DNA of 64,000 nucleotides, from positions 1 to 64,000 of the forward strand of contig DAMALH010000013.1 in assembly GCA_032000125.1 (NCBI GenBank). Reading direction: 5' to 3'. A program made the position numbers and the translations under genes. The stretch is from Dryocola sp032000125. GTDB taxonomy: Bacteria; Pseudomonadota; Gammaproteobacteria; Enterobacterales; Enterobacteriaceae. The notes under the pieces were generated by a model. The model did no database searches, was not told the origin of the DNA, and saw only the letters and a list, made by a program, of their open reading frames with translations. This document shows positions 35,625 through 44,043 of the stretch, in pieces. Numbering within the stretch: position 1 is the stretch's first letter; every line of letters starts with the position of its first letter.

Positions 35625-36131
35625 ATGAAAGTAAGCAATCGTATGGTATGCGCCCTTGCGCTGGCGACCTCGGTTTTTGCAGGCCAGGCCGTAGCGGCAA
35701 GCTGGCAGGATCAACTTTCCAGCGCGGCAAGCGAACTCGGTAAAAGCAACACCACGGCGACCAGCGATACCACCAGCGGCGGCCTTTCTCTCTCCTCGTT
35801 GACCGGGCTGCTCAACGGCGGCAACCAGGCGCTGAGTTCCAACAGCATGACCAACGCTGCGGGCGTGATTGAGTACTGCGCCAAAAACAAACTGGCGTCC
35901 GCCACCAGCACCGAAAACATCAAAAGCCAGTTAATGAGCAAACTGGGCCTGGAAAGCTCCGCCAAACCCGCTGAGCAGCCCGACTATAACCAGGGGCTGC
36001 TGGGCCTGCTGAACACCGGTAAAGATCAGCAGCTCGACCTGAACACTATCGGCAGCTCGCCGCTGGCTGAAAAAGTGAAAACCAAAGCCTGCGATCTGGT
36101 GCTTAAACAAGCAGCAAACTACATTTCTTAA
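35625..36131 (+). CDS. yjjA: YjjA, DUF2501 exported protein
   Basis: Secreted or periplasmic protein of 168 residues, function unknown (DUF2501). A signal peptide ends ...AGQAVAA near residue 25. A Ser/Thr/Gly-rich segment (33-65) comes next, then the conserved NAAGVIEYCAKNKL and VKTKACDLVLKQAANYIS regions, each with one Cys that could form a disulfide. It matches E. coli YjjA over the C-terminal half. Confidence 0.9.
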   Translation: MKVSNRMVCALALATSVFAGQAVAASWQDQLSSAASELGKSNTTATSDTTSGGLSLSSLTGLLNGGNQALSSNSMTNAAGVIEYCAKNKLASATSTENIKSQLMSKLGLESSAKPAEQPDYNQGLLGLLNTGKDQQLDLNTIGSSPLAEKVKTKACDLVLKQAANYIS

Positions 36132-36170
36132 ATCAGCCGCTCAGGCAGAGACCGGAGGAATTCATCCGGC

Positions 36171-36204
36171 AAAAAAGGTGGGTAACGCTTGCTTATCCAC
36201 CTTA
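36171..36204 (-). terminator. Terminator of the D-threonate operon
   Basis: On the minus strand AAGGTGGATAA and TTACCCACCTT form an 11-bp stem (one mismatch) around GCAAGCG, followed by a TTTT run. It directly overlaps the end of the DeoR-type regulator gene. Confidence 0.85.
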
Positions 36205-36960
36205 CCCCAGCAACAGTTCAAAATTCTGTTCCCTCAACAGCCTGGCATCCTGCTCAGGCAACGCTTTATCGCTGATAATATGGCTAAAAGCCTGCAACGG
36301 AGCGATACAAAAAAGCGAATAATGGTTATATTTAGAGCTGTCGGCGATTAGCACTTTTTTACCGGCGTTAGCGATAATATCGTGTTTGATCGCCGCTTTT
36401 TCTTCAGTTGGCGTCGTTACGCCCTTCTCCAGGCTCCACGAGTTGCAGCTCATAAAAGCCACGTCCGGATGAATAGCCTGCAGCAAACTTCGCCCGTGCT
36501 CGCCTACGCAGGACTGGCTGCTGTCGTCAATGCGTCCACCAAGAATGGTCACTTCAATCTGGCGAAACTCAGACAGGAACAACGCAATGTGCAGGTCTGC
36601 TGTGAACACACGAAGCGGAAGATGAACCAGGCTGCGCGCCAGTTCCAGCGTCGTTGTTCCTGCATCCAGCACTATTGAATCCCCGGAAGAGACCAGCGAG
36701 GCGGCTTCACGGGCAATCGCCTGTTTTTGCCTGAGGTTACGCTGCTGTTTTTCAAAGGTGGTGGGCTGAATGGGGACAAACTGCTTGAGCGCAACGCCGC
36801 CGTGGCTGCGGCTGATAACGCCCTGTTCGTCCAGCTTTATCAAATCGCGACGAATGGTGGCCGGTGAAGCATCTACCGCCTCAACCAGTTGCTCTACTGT
36901 CACCAGATTATGGCTTTTTAACACCGCCATAATCTGGTCAAGACGATAATTACTCTTCAT
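36202..36960 (-). CDS. DeoR-family regulator of the D-threonate operon
   Basis: 252-residue DeoR-type repressor. The N-terminal winged helix (about 5-58) contains LVEAVDASPATIRRDLIKLDEQG. The sugar-phosphate-binding C-terminal domain has DAGTTTLELA and ADSSKY motifs. It is the last gene of permease-dtnK-pdxA2-deoR, 11 bp after pdxA2, so it is likely autoregulated by its effector, a phosphorylated acid sugar. Two 20-bp repeated sites upstream of the permease are candidate operators. Confidence 0.9.
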   Translation of the reverse strand: MKSNYRLDQIMAVLKSHNLVTVEQLVEAVDASPATIRRDLIKLDEQGVISRSHGGVALKQFVPIQPTTFEKQQRNLRQKQAIAREAASLVSSGDSIVLDAGTTTLELARSLVHLPLRVFTADLHIALFLSEFRQIEVTILGGRIDDSSQSCVGEHGRSLLQAIHPDVAFMSCNSWSLEKGVTTPTEEKAAIKHDIIANAGKKVLIADSSKYNHYSLFCIAPLQAFSHIISDKALPEQDARLLREQNFELLLG

Positions 36961-36971
36961 TTTCCGTGAAA

Positions 36972-37955
36972 TTACGCCAGTTGCATTGCGAGTTTAATCG
37001 AGACCTCCATGCTCTCAGATTTAGCTTTTCCTTGCCAGGCAATATCAAAAGCGGTGCCATGATCCGCAGAGGTACGGATAAACGGCAGCCCGGCGGTGAT
37101 ATTTACCCCGTCGTAAAAGCCCAGCAGCTTGAGCGGAATATGCCCCTGATCGTGATACATCGCCACCACCATGTCGTATTGCCCTTCATAGGCCTGCAAA
37201 AAAACCGTATCCGGAGGACAGGGACCGTAAACCTTTAGCCCCTCGGCCTTCGCGGCATTGATGGCTGGCGAGACGATATTGATCTCTTCATCGCCGAACA
37301 GACCGTTTTCACCCGCGTGAGGATTAACCCCGGCGACGGCAATGCGTGGAGCGGCATACCCCACACGTTTAAGAAACTTGTCGGCAATATCGATAACCGT
37401 TTCGATACGATCCTGATTAAGCGTATCAAGGAATTTGCGCAGGGCGATATGTGTAGAAACATGAATAACTTTCAGCTTATCGGTGTAAAGCACCATCGCG
37501 TAGTCTTTGCTGTTAGTGAGTTTCGCCAGCAGCTCGGTATGGCCCGGATACAAATGCCCCGCCTTATGAAGCGCCTCTTTGTTCAGCGGCGCCGTAGCAA
37601 TGGCATGGACCTCGCCTGCCAGCGCCAGTTCGGTTGCGCGCTTGACGCAGCGATAAGCCAGGTCGCCCGCCTGAGCCTGAACTTTTCCTGGCACCAGCGA
37701 CTGCGGTTCTTCAAGCGGTACATTCAGCACGTTGATGACGCCCGGCGTGAAACGCGCCTCTGAAACCTGATTAATTGGGCGTAAATCTACCTCAGGAACA
37801 AGACCTGCCAGACAAACGCGTCGCAAGGTTTCCAGACAGCCAATAACCACGGCTGGCGCGCCGTTCAGCTCGTCCTGCAGCAGCGCTTTGATAATAATTT
37901 CCGGGCCGATGCCGGCAGGATCGCCCATCGTTACCGCGATTGTCTTAGTGGTCAC
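36972..37955 (-). CDS. pdxA2: PdxA2, 4-phospho-D-threonate 3-dehydrogenase
   Basis: PdxA-family NAD-dependent dehydrogenase. In D-threonate and D-erythronate pathways it oxidises and decarboxylates the 4-phosphate to dihydroxyacetone phosphate. The GTG at 37955 with GAGGAG 7 bp upstream gives 327 residues and the family start TIAVTMGDPAGIGPE. Metal-binding His occur in YPGHTELLA and MYHDQGHIPLK. It overlaps dtnK by 11 bp. Co-location with a DUF1537 kinase separates it from the vitamin B6 PdxA. Confidence 0.9.
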   Translation of the reverse strand: MTTKTIAVTMGDPAGIGPEIIIKALLQDELNGAPAVVIGCLETLRRVCLAGLVPEVDLRPINQVSEARFTPGVINVLNVPLEEPQSLVPGKVQAQAGDLAYRCVKRATELALAGEVHAIATAPLNKEALHKAGHLYPGHTELLAKLTNSKDYAMVLYTDKLKVIHVSTHIALRKFLDTLNQDRIETVIDIADKFLKRVGYAAPRIAVAGVNPHAGENGLFGDEEINIVSPAINAAKAEGLKVYGPCPPDTVFLQAYEGQYDMVVAMYHDQGHIPLKLLGFYDGVNITAGLPFIRTSADHGTAFDIAWQGKAKSESMEVSIKLAMQLA

Positions 37956-39219
37956 TGTACATCTCCTCAATAAAATAGAGCGCATCGCAAAGCGTACTCT
38001 CTGTACCAAACCCACCGGCTTTAGTGATCACCGGTAAATCATCAATCTCGCTGTTGATAAATGTCCCGCAGGGAATGCAGGGGGCGACTTCACTCTCGAT
38101 GCGGTAGCCTTCGGCTCCCAGCGCGTTAGCCACCGCAATGGCGATATCGCCGCCGGTAAGGAACAGCCCGCCAATGCTGGTCTGCCCGGTTATAGCCAGC
38201 GTGAGCTGGCCGAGCTGCTGGCTTATTTTTTCGCCGACCCGCTGACGCGTCAGATCGTATTGCCGACATAGCGCGTCAATCTGGAAGCGGTCTTCCGCCT
38301 CACGGCTGGTGCGCAAAATACAGTGCCGCCCCTGTTCAAGGATTTCGCAGGCCTGCGCAACGATGCTCTGCCGATGCTGTTCGGCATGCGAAGTCAACAA
38401 AAGCGCCACGTCGATATCGACAATGTCACCACGCTTGCTGCGCCTCGCCTGTTCTACCTGACGGCGGGTGGCTTCGCTCATCGACCCGGCGACAACCAGC
38501 ACCGGCAGAGCCTGGCGTTCAGATAAGAAAGCAGAAACGGGAAGCGCATTGGCAAGCCCGGCGGCGCCTACCAGTAAAGGCGGCGGCGACAATGCCATCG
38601 CCGCGCTGGCAATAATCTCCAGATCGTTCTCGGTAACGGCATCCACCACCACCATAGTGCTCCCCTGACCGGCCAGCTGCTCAAGGGCGCTCGCCAGCTC
38701 TCCGCTTCTGACCCGGGACAAACCGATTTCACAGACCTGAACGGCGGATTGTCGGGCAATTAACGTGCTGATGCGGGATGAAACGATGGGCGTGCGAGGA
38801 TCGCTTGCAAACTCCGTTTCAAGCAGGGGAACCTGATGCACCAGGCATTCGCCTTGTTCAGTAGTGCGCCCGGCTCCGGGAATCGCCCCGGCAATCAACG
38901 CCAGTGTTTTACCCGTTGCCAGCATGGCGGCTTCAACCTCAGCCCCCACGTTACCGCGAAAAGTCGAATCAATTTTCTTGTACACCAGCGGGGAGTCCTG
39001 CCCCGGCTGGCACCACTGCCGCAGGGCTGACGTTACCGCCTGCGCTGCTTCACCCGCAGTAACGGCCCGGCTTTCGGTATTCACCACCAGCACATCCGCA
39101 TGACGGGAAGGTTTCTGCTGCTGCGTGAGCATCACTTCCGTTTTGGCGCCTTTCTTTGCAAGCTGCACCCCGGTGTCGTTGGCGCCGGTAAAGTCATCCG
39201 CGATAACGACTAGTTTCAT
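37945..39219 (-). CDS. dtnK: DtnK, four-carbon acid sugar kinase (D-threonate kinase)
   Basis: DUF1537/SBD kinase of 424 residues. The N-terminal substrate domain begins VIADDFTGANDTGVQ. The C-terminal nucleotide domain has FLTGGDIAIAV and PCGTFINSEIDDLPVITKAGGFG. With PdxA2 and a KdgT-type permease the most likely substrate is D-threonate, as in characterised clusters; D-erythronate is the main alternative. The start overlaps the permease stop by 4 bp. Confidence 0.88.
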   Translation of the reverse strand: MKLVVIADDFTGANDTGVQLAKKGAKTEVMLTQQQKPSRHADVLVVNTESRAVTAGEAAQAVTSALRQWCQPGQDSPLVYKKIDSTFRGNVGAEVEAAMLATGKTLALIAGAIPGAGRTTEQGECLVHQVPLLETEFASDPRTPIVSSRISTLIARQSAVQVCEIGLSRVRSGELASALEQLAGQGSTMVVVDAVTENDLEIIASAAMALSPPPLLVGAAGLANALPVSAFLSERQALPVLVVAGSMSEATRRQVEQARRSKRGDIVDIDVALLLTSHAEQHRQSIVAQACEILEQGRHCILRTSREAEDRFQIDALCRQYDLTRQRVGEKISQQLGQLTLAITGQTSIGGLFLTGGDIAIAVANALGAEGYRIESEVAPCIPCGTFINSEIDDLPVITKAGGFGTESTLCDALYFIEEMYSDH

Positions 39220-40166
39220 AAAGCCTCCTTTTCCTTCATCTGTGCGTTACGCTTTACCACCCAGGACGTCAGAAGCGGCGTAAGGATAGCCGTAGTGATA
39301 ACCGAGGCCGCTATCAGCGGCGCCGCGGACGCAGCAACCTGAGCCAAAGAAGGGTCCGCCTGCGCGATCGCCAGCGGCGTGGCAACAGCGTTGCCTGCGG
39401 TACTTGAAGCTGCCGCGCCTGCAACGCCTGTCCCGCCTATTAAGCGATCGGCACGGATATTAAAGAATCCACCCACGACGGTGGTCAGCACGCCAAGCAG
39501 AATGCCGGCAAGCCCGCCCTGCAGCAGCATCTCCAGATTAATACCCGCTCCCAAAGCGAAGGCGAAGAAAGGAATCAACAGCGGGCCGCCTTTGGTCAGA
39601 AACTCGCGCATATTGGCGTCAAAGTTGCCGAGCAACATCCCCACTATCAGCGGAACCAGAATCGCCACCAGCGCCATCAGCGGAATGTTTGCCATTCCCG
39701 CCGCCCCCAGGGCAATCATGGTAAAGAAAGGGCCGTCGTTCAGCGAAAGAATGGAGATGGCGCCCACGTCACGCTCGTTGCCAAACTCGCCCACCAGCGC
39801 CGCATACAGCCCACCGTTGGAATTGCTCATCGCGGCGATAATCGCCACGCCGCTAAGGCCAAATATCCCTTCGGCGCCGAAAAGGTATTCCACGCCAAGT
39901 CCCAGCGCCACCGCCACGAGCAGTTTAGTTAGCGTAATCGTGCCGCCCTGGAGCAAGGCCTGCGGAGCCGCTTTGAAACTGATACCGGCCCCCATGCACA
40001 GCAGGAAAGCACCGATCAGCGGAGCCGCACCGTTTTTAAATAGCGCCGTGGTAAAGCCGCCAATTTCTAGCGCCTGAGGAAAGAAGGTGTTCAGCACCGC
40101 ACCAATCACCAGAGGAACAACCATCATGCCGCCGGGGACCTTCTCAATTGTTTTTTTGATGTTCAT
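39216..40166 (-). CDS. KdgT-family acid-sugar permease
   Basis: Inner-membrane permease of the 2-keto-3-deoxygluconate transporter family, 316 residues with about ten hydrophobic segments. The N-terminus MNIKKTIEKVPGGMMVVPL is typical. By operon position it probably imports D-threonate or a related four-carbon acid sugar, not KDG. It is first gene of the four-gene operon. Confidence 0.9.
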   Translation of the reverse strand: MNIKKTIEKVPGGMMVVPLVIGAVLNTFFPQALEIGGFTTALFKNGAAPLIGAFLLCMGAGISFKAAPQALLQGGTITLTKLLVAVALGLGVEYLFGAEGIFGLSGVAIIAAMSNSNGGLYAALVGEFGNERDVGAISILSLNDGPFFTMIALGAAGMANIPLMALVAILVPLIVGMLLGNFDANMREFLTKGGPLLIPFFAFALGAGINLEMLLQGGLAGILLGVLTTVVGGFFNIRADRLIGGTGVAGAAASSTAGNAVATPLAIAQADPSLAQVAASAAPLIAASVITTAILTPLLTSWVVKRNAQMKEKEAL

Positions 40167-40194
40167 CTCTCACCCGATTAGATTAAATAAAATC

Positions 40195-40214
40195 AAAATG
40201 ATTATATTTAATCA
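40195..40214. promoter_or_regulatory. Candidate DeoR-type operator 1 (D-threonate operon)
   Basis: AAAATGATTATATTTAATCA contains TGATT...AATCA inverted halves. It lies 28 bp upstream of the permease ATG. Nearly the same 20-mer recurs 107 bp further upstream. Confidence 0.6.
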
Positions 40215-40301
40215 ATTAAAGAATAGAGAGATCGCGGTCACAGAACGGTTAAAAGCTATAATAACAGGGGTGAGTGGGAAAGGATGATTTTAAAGGATCT
40301 A

Positions 40302-40321
40302 AAAATGATTATTTTCAATCA
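40302..40321. promoter_or_regulatory. Candidate DeoR-type operator 2 (D-threonate operon)
   Basis: AAAATGATTATTTTCAATCA matches operator 1 at 18 of 20 positions in the same orientation, 107 bp away, a spacing suited to looping by a multimeric DeoR-type repressor. Confidence 0.6.
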
Positions 40322-40375
40322 TGACAGACAGAAAGCGGAGGACTTAAACAGCCTCCGCCATAGCGGGCAAAGACA

Positions 40376-41128
40376 TTACTTTTGCAGCGCGCAGCCGTAA
40401 TCCAGAAGCTCGCCCGCCGTCCCCAGGTCCAAATCCATTACTTTCAGCCGATTCGCCAGCAGCACGATGTCACCCTGCCCGTTGGTGGTTACCGCCAGAC
40501 CGTATTTCGCCATCTTATCGCCCTGTTGTTCGACATAGGCATTCAACAGCTTAAAAGGATTTTGCTGCTCAAAAGCCTTCGCGGGGAGCTTCATCGCCAG
40601 GTAATCATGCCCTTTCAGCTTGTCGCCAAGCGGCTGCCAGCTATTGCCGATATGCCCTTCCTGCTGCTTAAGCGTCCGGTAAACATCAGGGCGAAGACAG
40701 GCCAGATGGATATGCAGTTGGTTCTGCGAACGCCCGTACCAGGAGTTTATCGCCAGGCCCAGGTATTGGTCGTTAACGGGTTTATCCGCCGTCTGCTTTA
40801 AGCTATCGCGCTTCTGCCAGGCGAGGTAAAAGAAATTCGGAGCATCGGTTTTTTGCACCTCAGGGCTTTCGATGCCGGTCACTTTATCCGTCGGCATCAC
40901 CAGGTTATGCAACGGGCCTTTGGCATCCTTAAATACGACAAAGCGCTTATCCAGATTAACCGTTAAACAAGGCTCGGGATCGTGGCGCTGCTGCTGGCCG
41001 GGCACGCACTGCTCGCTGACAATCTTCCACAGGGCATCGCTATTGGCGCGAAGATAAAGCAGCCAGGCGGCAACGGCTACCAGCAGGGCGATAAAAACAA
41101 ACAGCACGGCGAGGAGAATTTTCTTCAT
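40376..41128 (-). CDS. cdh: Cdh, CDP-diacylglycerol diphosphatase
   Basis: Inner-membrane hydrolase splitting CDP-diacylglycerol to phosphatidate and CMP. The 250 residues (E. coli 251) begin with one membrane anchor (about 4-26). The HIT-like catalytic motif is SQNQLHIHLACLRPDV near 135. In E. coli cdh is next to tpiA/sbp, so its place between the D-threonate operon and a LysR gene is different here. Confidence 0.93.
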   Translation of the reverse strand: MKKILLAVLFVFIALLVAVAAWLLYLRANSDALWKIVSEQCVPGQQQRHDPEPCLTVNLDKRFVVFKDAKGPLHNLVMPTDKVTGIESPEVQKTDAPNFFYLAWQKRDSLKQTADKPVNDQYLGLAINSWYGRSQNQLHIHLACLRPDVYRTLKQQEGHIGNSWQPLGDKLKGHDYLAMKLPAKAFEQQNPFKLLNAYVEQQGDKMAKYGLAVTTNGQGDIVLLANRLKVMDLDLGTAGELLDYGCALQK

Positions 41129-41168
41129 GAAAGGTAACGTCCCTGATCGTTATAACTCTCTGTGCAGT

Positions 41169-42092
41169 TTATCTTTTTTTTTGAAAATCTTTAACAATTA
41201 GCTGAAAACATTCCTCAATGTGCGGCGGAAAAGCCTGCTGATTGCTGCGCATCAGGGCGACAGTGCGGCTCAGGGACGGCTGCTGGAGATGCACCACCGT
41301 CAGCTCTTTATCCTGCAGATGCGTGGTGTAAAGCTGCGGCAAAATAGCGATAGCAAGGCGCGAGCGAACCAGCCCATAAAGCGTTTCGATAAAATCGACC
41401 TGATAGCGCGCGGTAATGTTCAGACGCTGGCTTTCCGCCATCGCGGCCACCAGGCGACTGGTGTTTCCTTTGGAAAATACGCCAATGTCGCGGCGGGAAA
41501 GGTGCCGCCAGGGGATATGGCTGGAGGCGGCCAGAGGATCCTCGCGGTGCATAACGGCCACAAACGGATCTTCCTGGAGCGGATGGATCTCAAGCGTGTC
41601 AGGAACGGAACTGTCCAGCGCGCCGATACCAAAATCCAGTTGCCCGTTCTCAAGCTGGGCTATCAGCGCATCGTTAGTCCGATCGTGAAATTCAGCGCGC
41701 AACCGCGAACAATGCTGCGCCAGAAGCTGAGGGACCCGTGGAAACAGCAGGCTGCTCACCGACGGCATAAGCCCTATGCGCAAGGTGCCGCCGCCTCCTT
41801 CCTGCACGATACGCTGCATATCATCAAACGACCGCTGCGCCACATACAGCACGCGCTCCGCATGGGGCAATATCGCAGCCCCCAGCTCGGTTAACGTCAC
41901 TGCCGAAGCGGTACGGTTCACCAGCTTGCCGCCGAGCACCGATTCAATTTGCCGCAGCGCGCTGCTGAGCGCCGGTTGGCTAATCGCCAGCCGGCTCGCG
42001 GTATCGGTAAAATGGCGCAGTTTTGCCAGCGTCACAAAATACTGAATCTGTTTCAGGGAGAGCGCGGGCAGGCGCTGCCAGGGTTCAGCCAT
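41169..42092 (-). CDS. LysR-family regulator divergent from adenine deaminase
   Basis: 307-residue LysR-type regulator. The N-terminal winged HTH (about 11-70) is LKQIQYFVTLAKLRHFTDTA..ISQPALSSALRQIE in family spacing. A substrate-binding domain (95-300) follows. It is transcribed away from the ade-permease pair, with about 130 bp between starts. This suggests it controls them, possibly with a purine ligand. A C-terminal KKR tail is slightly unusual. Confidence 0.88.
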   Translation of the reverse strand: MAEPWQRLPALSLKQIQYFVTLAKLRHFTDTASRLAISQPALSSALRQIESVLGGKLVNRTASAVTLTELGAAILPHAERVLYVAQRSFDDMQRIVQEGGGGTLRIGLMPSVSSLLFPRVPQLLAQHCSRLRAEFHDRTNDALIAQLENGQLDFGIGALDSSVPDTLEIHPLQEDPFVAVMHREDPLAASSHIPWRHLSRRDIGVFSKGNTSRLVAAMAESQRLNITARYQVDFIETLYGLVRSRLAIAILPQLYTTHLQDKELTVVHLQQPSLSRTVALMRSNQQAFPPHIEECFQLIVKDFQKKR

Positions 42093-42110
42093 GATGGTAT
42101 CTGGGTTCCA

Positions 42111-42126
42111 GGGAAAACGTTTGCGA
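42111..42126. promoter_or_regulatory. PurR box between the LysR gene and ade
   Basis: On the minus strand TCGCAAACGTTTTCCC, 13 of 16 matches to the PurR consensus ACGCAAACGTTTTCGT. A weaker AAACGTTT core occurs about 20 bp downstream. It lies in the shared promoter region about 100 bp upstream of the chosen ade start. Confidence 0.75.
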
Positions 42127-42225
42127 CAGGATAAACGTTTCTTATCAGCCGATAAATTAAATCATCTGGGTAAATCACATCTGCCTGGAGTAGCCTGCCA
42201 TTATTTCCTGCCGAACAGTAAAACA

Positions 42226-44007
42226 ATGAACTCATCTGTATCTGCGGCCCTGCGCCGCCGGGCGGTCAAAGCGGCGTTGGGCGAAGTGCCTTTCGACCTG
42301 CTGCTGACCAGCGCGAATCTTATTGATATGGCCACGGGCGAGATCCGGCTGGTCGATATCGGCCTTGTAGGCTCGCTTATCGCCAGCGTCCACCCGTGCG
42401 GGAGTTGGACTGAAGCCGCAGAGATTCACGATCTGGCGGGTGCTTACGTAAGTCCCGGTCTGATGGATACCCACGTCCACGTTGAAAGCTCTCACCTGCC
42501 GCCTGCCCGCTACGCTGAAATCGTCGTCGCTCAGGGCACCACCACCGTCTTCTGGGACCCGCATGAGCTGGCAAACGTGCTCGGCGTGGAGGGCGTGCGC
42601 TACGCCGTTGAAGCGAGCCGCGATTTACCGCTGCGCGTGATCTGCGCCGCGCCGTCCAGCGTGCCTTCGACGCCGGGGCTGGAAATGTCCGGGGCCGACT
42701 TCGCGGGCAAAGAGATGGAAACCATGCTTGCATGGCCGGAAGTGGCAGGCGTTGCGGAAGTGATGGACATGCACGGCGTGCTGAATGGCAGCGAGCGCAT
42801 GCTGGAAATTCTTAACGCCGGGCTAAACAGCGGCAAGCTGATTGAGGGTCACGCGCGCGGCCTGAGCGGTGCGCAGCTCCAGGCTTACCTCACCGCTGGC
42901 GTCACCTCCGATCATGAGCTGACCTCCGCTGCCGATGCGCTGGAAAAACTACGCGCCGGGCTGACCATCGAAATCCGAGGCTCCCATCCGTATCTGCTGC
43001 CGGACATCGTGGAAGCGCTGAATACCCTGCCCCATATTTCTTCACAGGTTACGGTCTGCACAGACGACGTGCCGCCAGATATGCTGCTGGAAAAAGGCGG
43101 CGTTATCGCCCTGCTGAATCTGCTGATTGAACACGGCCTGAAGGCCACCGACGCGCTGCGACTGGCTACGCTTAATGCCGCCATCCGTCTGCAACGCAAC
43201 GATTTAGGGTTGATTGCCGCCGGGCGCACGGCAGACCTGGTGGTTTTCGATACGCTGGAAAAGTTACAGGCGAAAGCTGTATACGTCGCGGGCCAGCTCG
43301 TGGCGCAAAACGGCAGGCTGCTTAAAGCGGTCAACGCGCCGGACGTGCTGCCGCCGCGCGATACCGTGCGTTTAAAACCGTTATCGCCAGCAGAGTTCAT
43401 CATCAATGTTCCTGTCACGCACGGCACCGCCACGCTGCGCCATATCAAGGGCGCGCGTTTTACCCAGTGGAGCGAAACCAGCGTAGACGTGCGGGAAGGC
43501 AAAGTGCAAATCCCCGAAGGCTTCAGCCTGATTTGGGTGCAGCATCGTCACGGTCGCCACGAGGCCAAACCGCAGCTGGCCCTGCTGGAAGGCTGGGGGG
43601 AACTGCGCGGCGCCATTGCGACAACCTATTCACACGACTCCCATAATCTGGTGGTGCTGGGCCGCGATCCGCAGGATATGGCGCTGGCGGCTAATACATT
43701 AATCGCCAGCGGCGGAGGCATGGCGTTAAGCCAGAACGGCGAAATCCTCGCCCATGTCGCAATGCCGATTGCCGGGATGCTCTCCGACTTACCCGCGGCA
43801 GAGCTTGCCCGGCAGTTCCACCAGCTTCGCGAGCTTAGCAATAAAGTAGCCGACTGGGAGCCGCCATACCGCGTCTTCAAAGCTATTGAAGGCACGTGCC
43901 TTGCGTGTAACGCCGGGCCGCATCTGACCGATCTCGGGCTGACGGACGGCACCACGCGCCAGATTGTCAGCCCGCTTATTGCCTGCCACGAAACGCCGGC
44001 GAAATAA
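42226..44007 (+). CDS. ade: Adenine deaminase
   Basis: Mn/Fe-dependent amidohydrolase converting adenine to hypoxanthine. The frame extends up to 42091, but the ATG at 42226 (MNSSVSAALRRR) starts the conserved region and gives 593 residues. Metal motifs: DTHVHVESS (about 88), DPHELANV (about 117), GHARGLSG and TSDHELTS, CTDDVPPD (about 280). The C-terminal ade domain has TYSHDSHNLVVLG. It differs clearly from E. coli Ade as I recall it and groups with a second subfamily. The permease follows by 36 bp. Confidence 0.92.
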   Translation: MNSSVSAALRRRAVKAALGEVPFDLLLTSANLIDMATGEIRLVDIGLVGSLIASVHPCGSWTEAAEIHDLAGAYVSPGLMDTHVHVESSHLPPARYAEIVVAQGTTTVFWDPHELANVLGVEGVRYAVEASRDLPLRVICAAPSSVPSTPGLEMSGADFAGKEMETMLAWPEVAGVAEVMDMHGVLNGSERMLEILNAGLNSGKLIEGHARGLSGAQLQAYLTAGVTSDHELTSAADALEKLRAGLTIEIRGSHPYLLPDIVEALNTLPHISSQVTVCTDDVPPDMLLEKGGVIALLNLLIEHGLKATDALRLATLNAAIRLQRNDLGLIAAGRTADLVVFDTLEKLQAKAVYVAGQLVAQNGRLLKAVNAPDVLPPRDTVRLKPLSPAEFIINVPVTHGTATLRHIKGARFTQWSETSVDVREGKVQIPEGFSLIWVQHRHGRHEAKPQLALLEGWGELRGAIATTYSHDSHNLVVLGRDPQDMALAANTLIASGGGMALSQNGEILAHVAMPIAGMLSDLPAAELARQFHQLRELSNKVADWEPPYRVFKAIEGTCLACNAGPHLTDLGLTDGTTRQIVSPLIACHETPAK

Positions 44008-44043
44008 CGACACAACGTTGAGATAGCACAGGAGAGCCACACA

